Source: Streptomyces sp. ISL-1
GTDB lineage: Bacteria; Actinomycetota; Actinomycetes; Streptomycetales; Streptomycetaceae
Reading direction: 5' to 3'
NCBI RefSeq assembly: GCF_018614585.1
Contig: NZ_JAGGOI010000011.1
Span: 1-64,000 of the forward strand
Length of the DNA stretch: 64,000 nt
Made by a program: the position numbers and the translations under genes. Positions 17,133 to 25,738 of this stretch are shown here, one piece after another. The notes beneath the pieces are model-generated. The model made no database searches. It was not told the origin of the DNA and was given only the letters and a program-made list of their open reading frames with translations. Each line of letters begins with the position of its first letter. Within the stretch, counting starts at the first letter, position 1.

Positions 17133-17169
17133 GGTGCTCCGTCCGTGCCGCCGCGGATCATCAGGGTAC

Positions 17170-17180
17170 AATGTCACGTT
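17170..17180. promoter_or_regulatory. Candidate GntR operator, copy 1
   Basis: AATGTCACGTT, inside the longer match GTACAATGTCACGTT, fits the FadR-type TGT-N-ACA core and is nearly symmetric. It lies in the leader or promoter of the GntR gene. The second copy, at 17541-17551, matches at 13 of 15 positions. Confidence 0.55.
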
Positions 17181-17540
17181 GCTTTCGTGGGTGCGAGGCT
17201 GCGGTGCGGTGCGGTGCGGTGAGTGGAACTCCAGGGCTGCGCGGCCCAGTTCGCACGGGCCCGCGGGTGGAGCGCGGTCGCCCGGCGGCGGTCAGCCGTC
17301 GAGGAGTTCGCCGGCCACCCCCGCGGATGCATGAACGGGGCGGCGGGCAGAAGGAGTTCACCGGGCAGCGGGCCGGGCCCCAGCCGCAGGGTGAATGACC
17401 TCGGCGTAAGGCGTCAGGTCGTGACATCCCGTGTGGAGCCCTTCGCAACGCCAATCGGCCGCGCCGCCTGTTCGGTTATCGGAGCCGACTCCCACAGGCA
17501 AGGTTTCACAAAGTGGGCTGTGCTGAGGGGTTGTCAGTGC
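17181..17540. other. Intergenic region between GntR regulator and collagenase
   Basis: About 360 bases between two operator copies with no supported gene. A run of four tandem GCGGT units lies at 17201-17220; it is too short to be more than replication slippage. The collagenase promoter is expected toward the right end. Confidence 0.45.
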
Positions 17541-17551
17541 AATGTCACATT
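17541..17551. promoter_or_regulatory. Candidate GntR operator, copy 2
   Basis: AATGTCACATT is a perfect palindrome around its central C, inside GTGCAATGTCACATT. It lies 100 bases before the collagenase GTG, in the likely promoter, and matches the copy at the GntR gene. Confidence 0.55.
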
Positions 17552-17650
17552 ACTACGTTACGCATCACATGGCGGCTCGTTGGACCGTGACGTCAACGGC
17601 CGTCTGTGGCACGGCACTTCATCCCTTCGACCCCCCACTCAGGAGACATC

Positions 17651-19972
17651 GTGTCTCGAGACGGATACACACCCAGACCCCTGCTGGCCGCGGTATTAGC
17701 GGCCGCGGCGCTGCTGGCCTCCCTCGCACCACTCGGCCAGGCCTCGGCGGCGCCCGCGCAGCCGGAGCCGGCCGCCGCTCACGCCGGGCCCGTCGACCGC
17801 CACAACCCGCACGACGAAGTGGAACGCCTCGCCGCAGCACCCAAGTTCACGGCCCGTACCGCGCCCGCCCCCGGCGGACTGCCGCAGGGCCGTACCCCCG
17901 GCGCCCGTACGGCGAAAGCGAGCGCCAAGGAAGCCGACTCTTCCGCAGTTCCTTGCACGCTGGACGGCATCACCCCTCTGGGCCCCGAGCAGTTCGCTGA
18001 CTTCCTCGCCGATCCGGCCGTCACTGCTGACGGTTGTCTGCGCGACATCCTCTGGACCTGGGACGCCCGCCTCACCCCCGTCATGTCCGACGCACACGTC
18101 CAGGCCGTCTCCCGCCGGATATCCACGCTCTCCGCGGCCCACGACGGCAAGAACGGCAGCCATCTGCTGGAGATGCTCACCTACCTCCACGCCGTGGTCT
18201 ACCACGACTTCTCACGCAGCGAGATCGACGTCACCGACGCCCCCACCAGCGAGGCCATGCGCCGCGCCATCAACGCCTTCGGAACGGCGGCCCGCTCCTT
18301 CACCCCGACGCGAACCAACGCCGAAACCCTGCGCGAAGCCCTCTACGCCGGCAGCGGCACCGGGCTGCGCCACTCCCAACTCGGCCTGATCCAAAAGGTG
18401 CTGGCGACCCTGGACCAGTACCACACCACCACCTACAAGGACCCCGCCTGGGGCGGCGCCGCGCTCGCCGGGCTCTCCGTCAACTACCTGGGCGTGTACC
18501 CGGGCAACAACGACACCACCTTCCGCACGCTGGTCACCCGGAACTCGACGTACCGCAACGCCTTCAAGAAGTTCGCCGCATACACCCACCTCAAGGGCAC
18601 GGCGAACGAGTGGGCCGTACGGGACGCGCTCGGCGAGTACGGCCGCTTCGGCCAGATCGAGGCAGTGAAGTCCGAGACCGTCTCCGGCCTGGGCGCGCTG
18701 CTGCCGGTCACCACGCGGAACTTCGGAGAGGGCAGCCGGCCCTGGGCCAAGGTGGCGAGCTGGCTCAACTTCTACGAGGCATGCAAGCCGTACGAGGTGT
18801 GCAAGGACGACATCGAGCGCCGCATCTTCCCGTACACGTTCATCTACGACAACGGCGCCATGAAGGTCCGCACCGGGCTGGACCGGGTGGTCGTCGACCA
18901 GCTCTACTACGCGAGCAAGCAGGTCAAGGCGCAGTTCCACCGCGTCCTCGGCACCGATGCGCCGCTGACCGGCGACACGAACACCTCGCTGAACGTCGTG
19001 CTCTACGCCTCGCGCGCCGACTACGAGACGTACCACCCGCTGCTCACCGGGATGGACACCAACAACGGCGGCGTCTACATCGAACGCGGCGCGACCTTCT
19101 ACACCTACCAGCGACGCGTTCCGCAGGACTCCTCGCTCACCCTGGAGGAACTCTTCCGCCACGAGTACACGCACTATCTCAACGGCCGCTGGGCGGTGCC
19201 GGGATACTTCGGTGAGGGCCCGTGGTACCAGGGGGACCGCACGACCGCGATGGACGAGGGCTCGGCCGAGTTCTTCGACGGCGCCACCCGCGACGAAGGC
19301 ATCGCCGTGCGTAAGTCGCTGGTGCAGGGCGTCATCGATGACACGGCGGGCGGCGGGCCGCGCATGACCGTGAACCAGTTGCTGCACGCCACCTACGACG
19401 GCGACGGCTTCCGCTTCTACGACTACGCGGGCACCTTCTTCGAGTTCCTGTGGACCGAACGCCCCTCGCTGATCCACGAGATGTACGGGTATCTGCGCGC
19501 CGACGACCCTGCCGCCTTCGACGCCTGGCGCAACCGCCTCGGCACGGACGCCGCGACGCAGCGCGCGTACGACAACTTCCTGGACACACAGATCGCCCGG
19601 GTCGACGAACTCTTCGTACCGAACACCACGTTCAATCCGAACGACCGGCTACGGGACTCCTCGGCCGAAGCGGTCCGCGACTCGTTCGCGACCGCCACCC
19701 AGCTCGGCCCCGCCTGCGCGACCGCCCCGGATCCGACGATGCGCCGCTTCATCTGCACCGGCCGGATCACCGCCAACCTCACCGACGCATCGAGCCCCGA
19801 CCGTATCTTCAAGGACATTTCCGAGACGGTCGACTACTTCATCCTGGACCGGGCCCGCCCCGCGTCCACCAATCTGACCGACATGAACTGCCACTTCGGC
19901 AAGGTCGACGTCTGGACGGGTGGCCGCGCCGGCACTGCCGGCTACACCTGCGAAGGCCCGCTGCGCAGCTGA
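17651..19972 (+). CDS. Secreted M9-family collagenase (microbial collagenase)
   Basis: A 773-residue exported zinc metalloprotease predicted to cut triple-helical collagen. Signal peptide (1-38: RPLLAAVLAAAALLASLAPL, then ASA), a prosegment, the M9 N-terminal activator domain (about 100-380) and the peptidase domain with HEYTH zinc-binding helix (LEELFRHEYTHYLNGRW) and downstream Glu in DEGSAEFF. Asp/Asn-rich C-terminal segment; no PPC or PKD repeats, so shorter than clostridial collagenases. GTG at 17651 has AGGAGA upstream; a 17606 ATG lacks one. A TTA leucine codon at 17696-17698 suggests bldA control, and a GntR-like operator lies upstream. A terminator follows. Confidence 0.94.
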   Translation: MSRDGYTPRPLLAAVLAAAALLASLAPLGQASAAPAQPEPAAAHAGPVDRHNPHDEVERLAAAPKFTARTAPAPGGLPQGRTPGARTAKASAKEADSSAVPCTLDGITPLGPEQFADFLADPAVTADGCLRDILWTWDARLTPVMSDAHVQAVSRRISTLSAAHDGKNGSHLLEMLTYLHAVVYHDFSRSEIDVTDAPTSEAMRRAINAFGTAARSFTPTRTNAETLREALYAGSGTGLRHSQLGLIQKVLATLDQYHTTTYKDPAWGGAALAGLSVNYLGVYPGNNDTTFRTLVTRNSTYRNAFKKFAAYTHLKGTANEWAVRDALGEYGRFGQIEAVKSETVSGLGALLPVTTRNFGEGSRPWAKVASWLNFYEACKPYEVCKDDIERRIFPYTFIYDNGAMKVRTGLDRVVVDQLYYASKQVKAQFHRVLGTDAPLTGDTNTSLNVVLYASRADYETYHPLLTGMDTNNGGVYIERGATFYTYQRRVPQDSSLTLEELFRHEYTHYLNGRWAVPGYFGEGPWYQGDRTTAMDEGSAEFFDGATRDEGIAVRKSLVQGVIDDTAGGGPRMTVNQLLHATYDGDGFRFYDYAGTFFEFLWTERPSLIHEMYGYLRADDPAAFDAWRNRLGTDAATQRAYDNFLDTQIARVDELFVPNTTFNPNDRLRDSSAEAVRDSFATATQLGPACATAPDPTMRRFICTGRITANLTDASSPDRIFKDISETVDYFILDRARPASTNLTDMNCHFGKVDVWTGGRAGTAGYTCEGPLRS

Positions 19973-19983
19973 TCGCATACGGC

Positions 19984-20026
19984 CCCGGGTCGTACGGTGC
20001 GTGGCACGAGCGCCGTACGGCCCGGG
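19984..20026 (+). terminator. Terminator after the collagenase gene
   Basis: CCCGGGTCGTACGG (19984-19997) pairs with CCGTACGGCCCGGG (20013-20026), one mismatch, 15-base loop, beginning 12 bases after the collagenase stop codon. Confidence 0.7.
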
Positions 20027-20301
20027 AGGCGTCGGCTTGACTCCGAGCGCGCCCCGGGCGGCACCCTGCCTGTCCTGGGCGGCTCGGCGAGACGGCCGGG
20101 CGAGATCGAACCGCCCTGACAGGGGCGGTAGTTGAAGGAACGTTTGGGACAGGACCGGCATCGGCCGACGGAGCCGCCGCGCCGTCGGTGTGGCCGGAGC
20201 GGAACAGAGCCCCGGCTGTACGGGGGAGACCAGCCAGGGCGGTAGAGGGTGCTTACGGAGAGCGGTCGCCTCTCGGTGAAAGGCGACAAGATCACCAAAG
20301 C
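20027..20301. other. Gap between collagenase terminator and iron-box promoter
   Basis: No gene visible; GC-rich sequence with only Arg-rich shadow frames. Confidence 0.4.
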
Positions 20302-20342
20302 TTGGCGGGGCTTCGGTCGGCAGATAGGTTAGCCTGACCATT
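20302..20342 (+). promoter_or_regulatory. Promoter with overlapping iron box (DmdR1/IdeR-like)
   Basis: TTGGCG (20302-20307) and TAGGTT (20325-20330) form -35 and -10 elements with an ideal 17-base spacer. The -10 is part of ATAGGTTAGCCTGACCATT (20324-20342), which matches the Streptomyces iron-box consensus TTAGGTTAGGCTCACCTAA at 13 of 19 positions. The position over the -10 is that of an iron-dependent repressor site. It lies about 125 bases before the GNAT gene at 20466, the only downstream gene in this direction. Confidence 0.62.
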
Positions 20343-20465
20343 TGCTTGGATCTCGGCCCGCTTCGACTGTGCACTCCAGGCAGACGGGTCTGGCGCGCGC
20401 AGACGTCGCGCCGCCGTCCGGAGTGCATGGGAGCCCGGGCTGGAGGCTGAAAGGGAGCAACCACC

Positions 20466-20990
20466 GTGACAGACCGCTGGGTCAGGCTGGAACTCGACGT
20501 GAACGCCTTCGACGCGGCCCGCTTCGAGAAGTACATGGAGCGTTGCCGGGTCGCGGGCATCCGTTTGACCACGTTGGCCGAGTTGGGGGACACCCCACGT
20601 CACCGACGCGCACTCTACGAGCTCAACAAGGAATGCTCGGCCGACATCCCTGACCGCGGCGAGTTCTACACTTTCGACGAGTACCTCGAGCGCAGGATCG
20701 AGGTCCCGTCCTACGACCCGCGTGGCGTCGTGATCGCGCTCGATGACGACGTATGGTGCGGGCTCGCCGCGACATCAGACCGGCGATCTGCCGGCTTCGT
20801 CTGCAACGAGATGACCGGAGTCAAGGCCGCCTACCGTGGCCGGGGTATCTCTATCGCGATGAAGACATTTGGCATCGGATTCGCCGACCTGTGCGGCGTG
20901 GACAAGATTCGAACGGTCCACCACCCGGCGAACACGAGCGCCATCGAGATGAACCGGCGACTCGGTTTCGTCGACGCTGAATGGGACTGA
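20466..20990 (+). CDS. GNAT-family N-acetyltransferase
   Basis: A 174-residue acetyltransferase. The acetyl-CoA site is seen as VKAAYRGRGISIAMKTFGI (residues 119-137, the R-x-x-G-x-G/A loop), followed by HHPANTSAIEMNRRLGF, the usual GNAT C-terminal strand-helix. GTG at 20466 has GGGAGC about 9 bases upstream. The strong -35/-10 pair with an overlapping iron box 125 bases upstream suggests iron-repressed expression, which for GNATs often means siderophore-related work, but no siderophore genes are adjacent. It is convergent with the next gene (20 bases). The substrate is unknown. Confidence 0.88.
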   Translation: MTDRWVRLELDVNAFDAARFEKYMERCRVAGIRLTTLAELGDTPRHRRALYELNKECSADIPDRGEFYTFDEYLERRIEVPSYDPRGVVIALDDDVWCGLAATSDRRSAGFVCNEMTGVKAAYRGRGISIAMKTFGIGFADLCGVDKIRTVHHPANTSAIEMNRRLGFVDAEWD

Positions 20991-21010
20991 CTCCGAGCCG
21001 CCCGGCTGCG

Positions 21011-22297
21011 TCAAGCTGGCTGATCTGCGGTACGGCTGCGGCGGCGTTGACGGCGACGCACCAGCGTCGGCAACCATGGCGCAGCGCCGAAAACGACCAG
21101 TACCGAAAGCAGCGGCATCCGCCACCACCACGTGATACTCGCCGGTGGCGGGGACGGCGTTTGTTCCACCCATGGGCGTGCGGTCTTCGACCATGCCAGG
21201 AACGCGTCACCGATCGGGAGCAGGCCGAAGGCGTACCGCTTGGTCCACGGGGTGTCGACCGGTAGGCCGGCGAACTCGCTGTAGTTGGCCATCGCAGTGG
21301 CGAGCCGGGTGTCGCCGTGGACTTGGGCCGCGCCGATGGTGACGACCGTCGCCGACAGACTCACACCGAGGGGCAGCGGGCCGGAGTCGACGTCGGCCGG
21401 ACCGTCCACGCCGCCGGGGTACTCCCGTACGGTCGGCCCGAGGCCGAGAGGCGAGACGATATAGCGGTCACGGAAGCGCAGGTACTGCTCGCCGGCGAAG
21501 ACCGGGTCGATGTCGACAAGGAAACGTTGAATGATGCTCTGCGAGGTGCCCCTGGCCACCTCGACCGGGTCGCCGGTGCCGGGGTCGACTCGGTGCGGGA
21601 GCAGCCCGGTGCGCGGATCAAGCCGCTGGCGTACCCCGTCCAGCCAACGCTCGACAGTGCCGGCGAACCGGGTCGGCAGCAGCGTGTCGTGCAGCCGCAG
21701 CGAAGCTATCGCCACGGTGGAGTCGACCGGCCATGCCTGCCCCGGGTACGCCGCCAAGTAGGGCGACTTCGAGGCGTCGAACGCCGCGCCCAGCGCGGCG
21801 GAATCGTCGGCGAACCGGTGCAGTTCGTCGGGATCGCGTTGCGCGGGCGATTGCAGGGTCAGCACTCCACCGCGCAGCCAATTGCTCCAGCCGCGGTAGA
21901 AGACGCCGTACGACGGGACGAGGCCCGCGCTGAACGGGGCACGGCCGGGTGGCGAGTCCAGCCGCCCCAACGCCCACCGTGCCTCCCGTAGCGCCGCTGA
22001 CCGCTCGCCCGCCGGTTCACGCATCCCGATCTCGACCCAGCTCAGGCCGTACAGCGCGTGCATGAAGAAGTACCCCTCCGGGAACAGCCGCTGCGCCTCG
22101 TCGTCGGCGTCGTCGTCCAACGCGGCGCGTAGAAACGCCAGTTGCCGCTGGACCCCGGCCGGTTCACCGGTCGCACCCGCCGTGGCGGGCGCTATCAGCC
22201 GCACCGCACCCACCAGCGCGCACACGGTGACCACAACGGCGACCACCCGACGCGACCACCGCAGCACCTGACGCGCTGTAGATGGGGGTCCGGACAT
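21011..22297 (-). CDS. Membrane-anchored protein of unknown function
   Basis: A 428-residue protein with a helix near each end: an N-terminal signal-anchor (RVVAVVVTVCALVGAVRLIA, about residues 17-36) and a C-terminal membrane helix (about 390-410) followed by a basic tail (RRRQRRRSR). The 340 residues between are predicted outside the cell and are rich in helices, with motifs such as YFFMHALYGLSWVE, GLVPSYGVFYRGWSNWLRGG and YPGQAWPVDSTVAIASLRLH, which recall helical-barrel proteins (glycoside-hydrolase-like or terpene-processing folds) though I cannot name a family. It is monocistronic and convergent with the GNAT gene. Confidence 0.75.
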   Translation of the reverse strand: MSGPPSTARQVLRWSRRVVAVVVTVCALVGAVRLIAPATAGATGEPAGVQRQLAFLRAALDDDADDEAQRLFPEGYFFMHALYGLSWVEIGMREPAGERSAALREARWALGRLDSPPGRAPFSAGLVPSYGVFYRGWSNWLRGGVLTLQSPAQRDPDELHRFADDSAALGAAFDASKSPYLAAYPGQAWPVDSTVAIASLRLHDTLLPTRFAGTVERWLDGVRQRLDPRTGLLPHRVDPGTGDPVEVARGTSQSIIQRFLVDIDPVFAGEQYLRFRDRYIVSPLGLGPTVREYPGGVDGPADVDSGPLPLGVSLSATVVTIGAAQVHGDTRLATAMANYSEFAGLPVDTPWTKRYAFGLLPIGDAFLAWSKTARPWVEQTPSPPPASITWWWRMPLLSVLVVFGAAPWLPTLVRRRQRRRSRTADQPA

Positions 22298-22580
22298 GCG
22301 CTGATAGTACAGTCGGCGCCGATCCGCGCCCGATCACATCCCTCGGTGGCATCTGCGGCAACCGCGTTCCCGTCGCGTGCGGAGGCCGCCTTTCTCGGGG
22401 CAGGATTGCTGGGCCTCATCCGCGGAAATCGGCCACGTCGCCTGAGGGCGGTGCGCAGTTCGATGTTGCGGAGTATGCCGTTTTTTCAACTCCTGCTACT
22501 CCTGGCCGACTTAGTCCCTATTCTTACTGTCCTACCGGGCCCGATTTGGGGGGTGCCCGGTCCGACCCCGAGGGATGCTC

Positions 22581-23033
22581 ATGTTCCGTACCCGTTCCAT
22601 GGCCGCTGTCTCGACGATTGCGGCTTTCGCCGGCCTCATAGCCCTGCCTTCCCCTGCGCAGGCAGCCGGCTCGGTCCACCTGTACAAGATCTACTACGAC
22701 AGCCCCGGCTCCGACCGTGGCGCCAACTCGAGCCTGAACGCGGAGTATGTGCAGATCCGCAACACCACCGGCGCCGCCGTCAGCCTGAAGGGTTGGGTCC
22801 TGGTCGACGTGGCCAACCACAAGTACACCTTCGGCACGTTCACGCTCGGCCGGGGCAAGACGGTGACGGTGCGCACCGGCAAGGGCACCAACACAAGCGC
22901 CAACCGCTACCAGGGGCGGGCGTGGTACGTGTGGAACAACGACAAGGACACCGCCACCCTGAAGAGGGCGAACGGGACCAGGGTCGACACCTGCTCGTAC
23001 AACTCGACCCGCGTCGACTACAAGATGTGCTGA
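22581..23033 (+). CDS. Secreted lamin-tail-domain (LTD) protein
   Basis: A 150-residue exported protein: signal peptide (1-29, cleaved after SPAQA), then a single immunoglobulin-like lamin-tail domain (AEYVQIRNTTGAAVSLKGWV, LVDVANHKYTFG, GRAWYVWNNDKDTATLKRAN, TCSYNSTR), ending with Cys. Streptomycetes carry many such proteins, sometimes beside nucleases; the role of the domain in bacteria is unproven, possibly adhesion or DNA/protein binding outside the cell. ATG at 22581 is preferred over 22575 because GAGGGA is 5 bases upstream. Two Cys near the C-terminus may form a disulfide. Confidence 0.9.
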   Translation: MFRTRSMAAVSTIAAFAGLIALPSPAQAAGSVHLYKIYYDSPGSDRGANSSLNAEYVQIRNTTGAAVSLKGWVLVDVANHKYTFGTFTLGRGKTVTVRTGKGTNTSANRYQGRAWYVWNNDKDTATLKRANGTRVDTCSYNSTRVDYKMC

Positions 23034-23120
23034 ACCGGCAGTCCCGGTCGCGGCAGACCCTGTGAGCCACGCCCATGAGGGCCGATGGCCTGTGCCGCTC
23101 GGCACGGCTGCCCTCGCCGT

Positions 23121-23390
23121 ATGGCCGTGCCCAGGTTCACCAAGGGACTGCAGGAGAGCATTCACCGTTCCCGGAAAATCGACCACGAGATCGAGTTCCA
23201 GCCGATCCTGGATCAGCTCGTGCCCCGGGACCGCGTGCGTGACGAGGAGACTGAGTCGAAGTACCCGTAGATCATCGGCGGGCCCGGCCTGGCGCTCGCC
23301 CAGGCGTTCAAGATCGTCCACCCGGACCTCACGAACCCGCACACCCACCACTGGGACCAGATCCGGGCCATCTTCGATCTTCTGCTCTGA
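23121..23390 (+). pseudogene. Small hypothetical gene interrupted by one in-frame TAG
   Basis: From ATG 23121 the frame reads MAVPRFTKGLQESIHRSRKI and DHEIEFQPILDQLVPRDRVR to a TAG at 23268-23270, then continues in the same frame IIGGPGLALAQAFKIVHPDL and NPHTHHWDQIRAIFDLLL to a TGA at 23388-23390. Codon use stays coding-like on both sides, so this was one protein of about 89 residues, now stopped by a single amber codon (CAG or GAG to TAG would explain it). No family recognised. A hairpin follows directly. A sequencing error is a possible alternative. Confidence 0.6.
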
Positions 23391-23403
23391 GTCCCGAACC
23401 GTT

Positions 23404-23436
23404 GCCGGCCGTCAGTGCTCGTACTGGCGGCCGGCG
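23404..23436 (+). terminator. Hairpin after the interrupted small gene
   Basis: GCCGGCCG-T-CAGT pairs with ACTG-G-CGGCCGGC (one G-T wobble), 13 bp, beginning 13 bases after the TGA at 23390. Its presence supports the view that 23121-23390 is a real former transcription unit. Confidence 0.6.
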
Positions 23437-23587
23437 AGTGTGCGGTCCGAGGTCTCCTGCCCGCCCGTTCGACGGGCGTCTGATCGGCGCGGAGAATGAG
23501 CCGTGAATGAGTGGGGCAGGATGCCGCTTCGGTAGCGCGCGGCCAACGTCGATGAGGCGGTGGCGACCTGCCGGCAAGGTGGTGGTG

Positions 23588-24868
23588 ATGCCGACTTGGC
23601 GTTTGCGGGACTTCCGCGACGACGATCTGGACCGCGCCATCCAGATATGGGATCAGGACCGGCAGGCGGACGATTCGCCCCCCGTGTTCCTCGTCTCCGA
23701 GGTGATGGCCGCGGCCCGGACCGGCAGTCCCGCCGTGGTCGCGGTGGTGGGCGACGACATGGTGGGCATGGCAGTGGCGCAGGCCCAGGATGAGCGGGGC
23801 TGGATCACGCTGGTGGCGCTTGCCGCGACGTGGCGTAACCGCGGGATCGGCAGCGCCCTGATCGGCGAGCTCGAGCGGCGCCTGCGGGTGCACGGGGTGC
23901 GCCGGATCGGTGCGCTGCTCGCCCCGGGGGCCACCGGAACGACGGCCCTGGAGAACTCCGGCTACCGGGCCCGCGACGGATTGATCTTCTACGAGAAGGT
24001 GGAGCATCTCGGCGCGAGCGATGCGGGCCTGCTCGCGGAGCTCGGCGGGAGGGTGCTGCCGCAAGGGCTGTGGCGTGCCCTCGCGGGGATGGAGCGTGAG
24101 AAGGAAGCCATCGAGCGGCGGATCGTGCTGCCGGTGGCCGAGCCGGCGCTGGCCGACCGGTACGGGGTGACGCCGCCGAAGGCAGTCATCCTCTTCGGCC
24201 CGCCGGGCACGGGCAAGACCAGCTTCGCCAAAGCCGTCGCCTCCCGGCTGGAGTGGCCGTTCGTGGAGCTTTTTCCCTCCCGGCTCGCGGCGGCAGCCGC
24301 CGGGGGGCTGGCCACCTCGCTACGGGACACGTTCGCCGACCTGGCCGAGCTGGAGACCGTTCTGCTGTTCATCGACGAGGTGGAGGAGATTGCCGGCGTC
24401 CGGTCCGGCCTGGCCGTCGATCCCGGCCATGGTGTCACCAACGAACTGCTCAAGCTGATCCCCGGCTTCCGCGATCACGACGACCGTCTGCTGATCTGCG
24501 CCACCAACTCCGTTCGCTCCCTCGATCCGGCGTTCCTGCGCCCCGGCCGGTTCGATTACGTCATTCCGGTCGGTCCCCCCGACCCGGTCGCCCGGGCGGC
24601 GATCTGGCAGCGCTACCTCGGCCCCGTTGTCGAGGGTGTCGAGCTGCAGCGGCTGGTGGCGGCCAGCGAGATGTTCACACCCGCCGACATCGAGTTCGCC
24701 GCACGCAAGGGTGCCCACGCCGCGTTCGAACGCGAAGTGGCCGACCGCCGAGACGCGCCGGCCCGCACCGAGGACTACCTCGCCGCCATCGCTGACACCC
24801 GTCCCACACTCACTGATCAGGCGCTGACCGAGTTCCGGGAGGATATCGAGGACTACGCGCGCCTGTGA
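23588..24868 (+). CDS. GNAT acetyltransferase fused to an AAA+ ATPase
   Basis: A 426-residue two-domain protein. Residues 1-137 are a GNAT domain (AATWRNRGIGSALIGELERR carries the acetyl-CoA loop). Residues 165-400 are an FtsH/spastin-type AAA+ module: Walker A GPPGTGKT (204-211), Walker B LLFIDEVEEI (259-268), sensor region ICATNSVRSLDP and arginine fingers in FLRPGRFDYVIP. Helical tail after 400. The fusion suggests acetylation coupled to ATP-driven remodelling of a protein complex, but no partner is encoded nearby. ATG at 23588 (AAGGTGG upstream) is chosen because the GNAT fold begins there. A terminator overlaps the stop codon. Confidence 0.88.
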   Translation: MPTWRLRDFRDDDLDRAIQIWDQDRQADDSPPVFLVSEVMAAARTGSPAVVAVVGDDMVGMAVAQAQDERGWITLVALAATWRNRGIGSALIGELERRLRVHGVRRIGALLAPGATGTTALENSGYRARDGLIFYEKVEHLGASDAGLLAELGGRVLPQGLWRALAGMEREKEAIERRIVLPVAEPALADRYGVTPPKAVILFGPPGTGKTSFAKAVASRLEWPFVELFPSRLAAAAAGGLATSLRDTFADLAELETVLLFIDEVEEIAGVRSGLAVDPGHGVTNELLKLIPGFRDHDDRLLICATNSVRSLDPAFLRPGRFDYVIPVGPPDPVARAAIWQRYLGPVVEGVELQRLVAASEMFTPADIEFAARKGAHAAFEREVADRRDAPARTEDYLAAIADTRPTLTDQALTEFREDIEDYARL

Positions 24869-24884
24869 CGCCGACCGGCGTCAC
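24865..24884. terminator. Bidirectional terminator between convergent genes
   Basis: GTGACGCC and GGCGTCAC are exact complements around GACC. The first arm contains the TGA stop of the GNAT-AAA gene, and the hairpin lies 35 bases beyond the end of the convergent methyltransferase gene. Confidence 0.65.
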
Positions 24885-24918
24885 GCAGGGGAGCCGACGA
24901 GCGTGCGGCGGGCTGCCG

Positions 24919-25572
24919 TCAGGCGGTCCGGCGGCGGATGGCGATGACGTTGTCGGTGACGGCGGCGGTCTGACCGTGCGGGCCGGTGGCCTGGCGCCAG
25001 GGTCGGTCGAGGCGCTCGGCCCGCCAGCGGCCAGGGTCCAGTTCGAGATCACTGAAGACGTCTTCGGGGGTGGGGAAGTTGGTGTCCGGGTCGGGGTTCC
25101 AGGCCCAGGGACGGACGGAGCCGTGATCGACGATGAGCAGCAGTCCGCCGGCGGTCAGCGCGTGGGCCGCCTGTTGGAAGACGCGTGCCCGGGGGAATTC
25201 CAGGGGCGTGTGCAGGTACTGGGCCGAGACGAGGTCGAATGTGCCGGCCGGGAAGCTGCGGGCCAGGTCGTGCTGTTCGGTCGTGATGAGGTCACCGGCG
25301 CGGGCGGCGGCCGCGTGAGCGGCCGTGCGCCGCAAGGCGGTTGCGGAGACATCGACCGCGGTCACCCGCCAGCCGTGGGTGGCAAGCCAGAGTGCGTCGC
25401 CTCCCTCCCCGCAGCCCAGGTCCAGCGCGATGCCGGGGGTCAGCGCCTGCGCGCTCTCGACAAGGACGGGGTTCGGGTTGCCCTTCCACACACGTTCCTG
25501 GCTGCTGTAGTGGTCCTCCCAGAAGAGTTCGGCTTCACCGGCGCGGTCGGTGTCGGGGGTGCGGTCGGTCAT
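24919..25572 (-). CDS. Class I SAM-dependent methyltransferase
   Basis: A 217-residue cytoplasmic methyltransferase. Motif I is GIALDLGCGEGGDALWLA (about residues 47-64), with motif II acidic residue in VTAVDVSATALRR and motif IV region FDLVSAQYLHTPLEF. The start MTDRTPDTDRAGEAELFWED is typical of the small methyltransferases found opposite XRE-cupin regulators in Streptomyces. It is divergent from that regulator (191 bases between starts), so the pair is probably co-regulated. The substrate is not deducible; related proteins are often annotated as thiol or tellurite methyltransferases. Confidence 0.9.
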   Translation of the reverse strand: MTDRTPDTDRAGEAELFWEDHYSSQERVWKGNPNPVLVESAQALTPGIALDLGCGEGGDALWLATHGWRVTAVDVSATALRRTAAHAAAARAGDLITTEQHDLARSFPAGTFDLVSAQYLHTPLEFPRARVFQQAAHALTAGGLLLIVDHGSVRPWAWNPDPDTNFPTPEDVFSDLELDPGRWRAERLDRPWRQATGPHGQTAAVTDNVIAIRRRTA

Positions 25573-25738
25573 AGCGGGTGCCTTCCTGTTCGTCGAGTGG
25601 TGCGGCGGGCGGACTGCGTACGTGCGTCACGAGTTCGTCCCTGTGGCCCGATGGCGGCCTGCGTCCGGGCAGGTTGCTCCGGAGGGCCGGTGACACACCG
25701 CCGAGAGTGATCCGTGATGCCATCGAGTTGCAATTTTT

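Noticed and set aside
17201..17220. GCGGT x4 tandem run
   Set aside because: Too short and too GC-biased to indicate a functional repeat.
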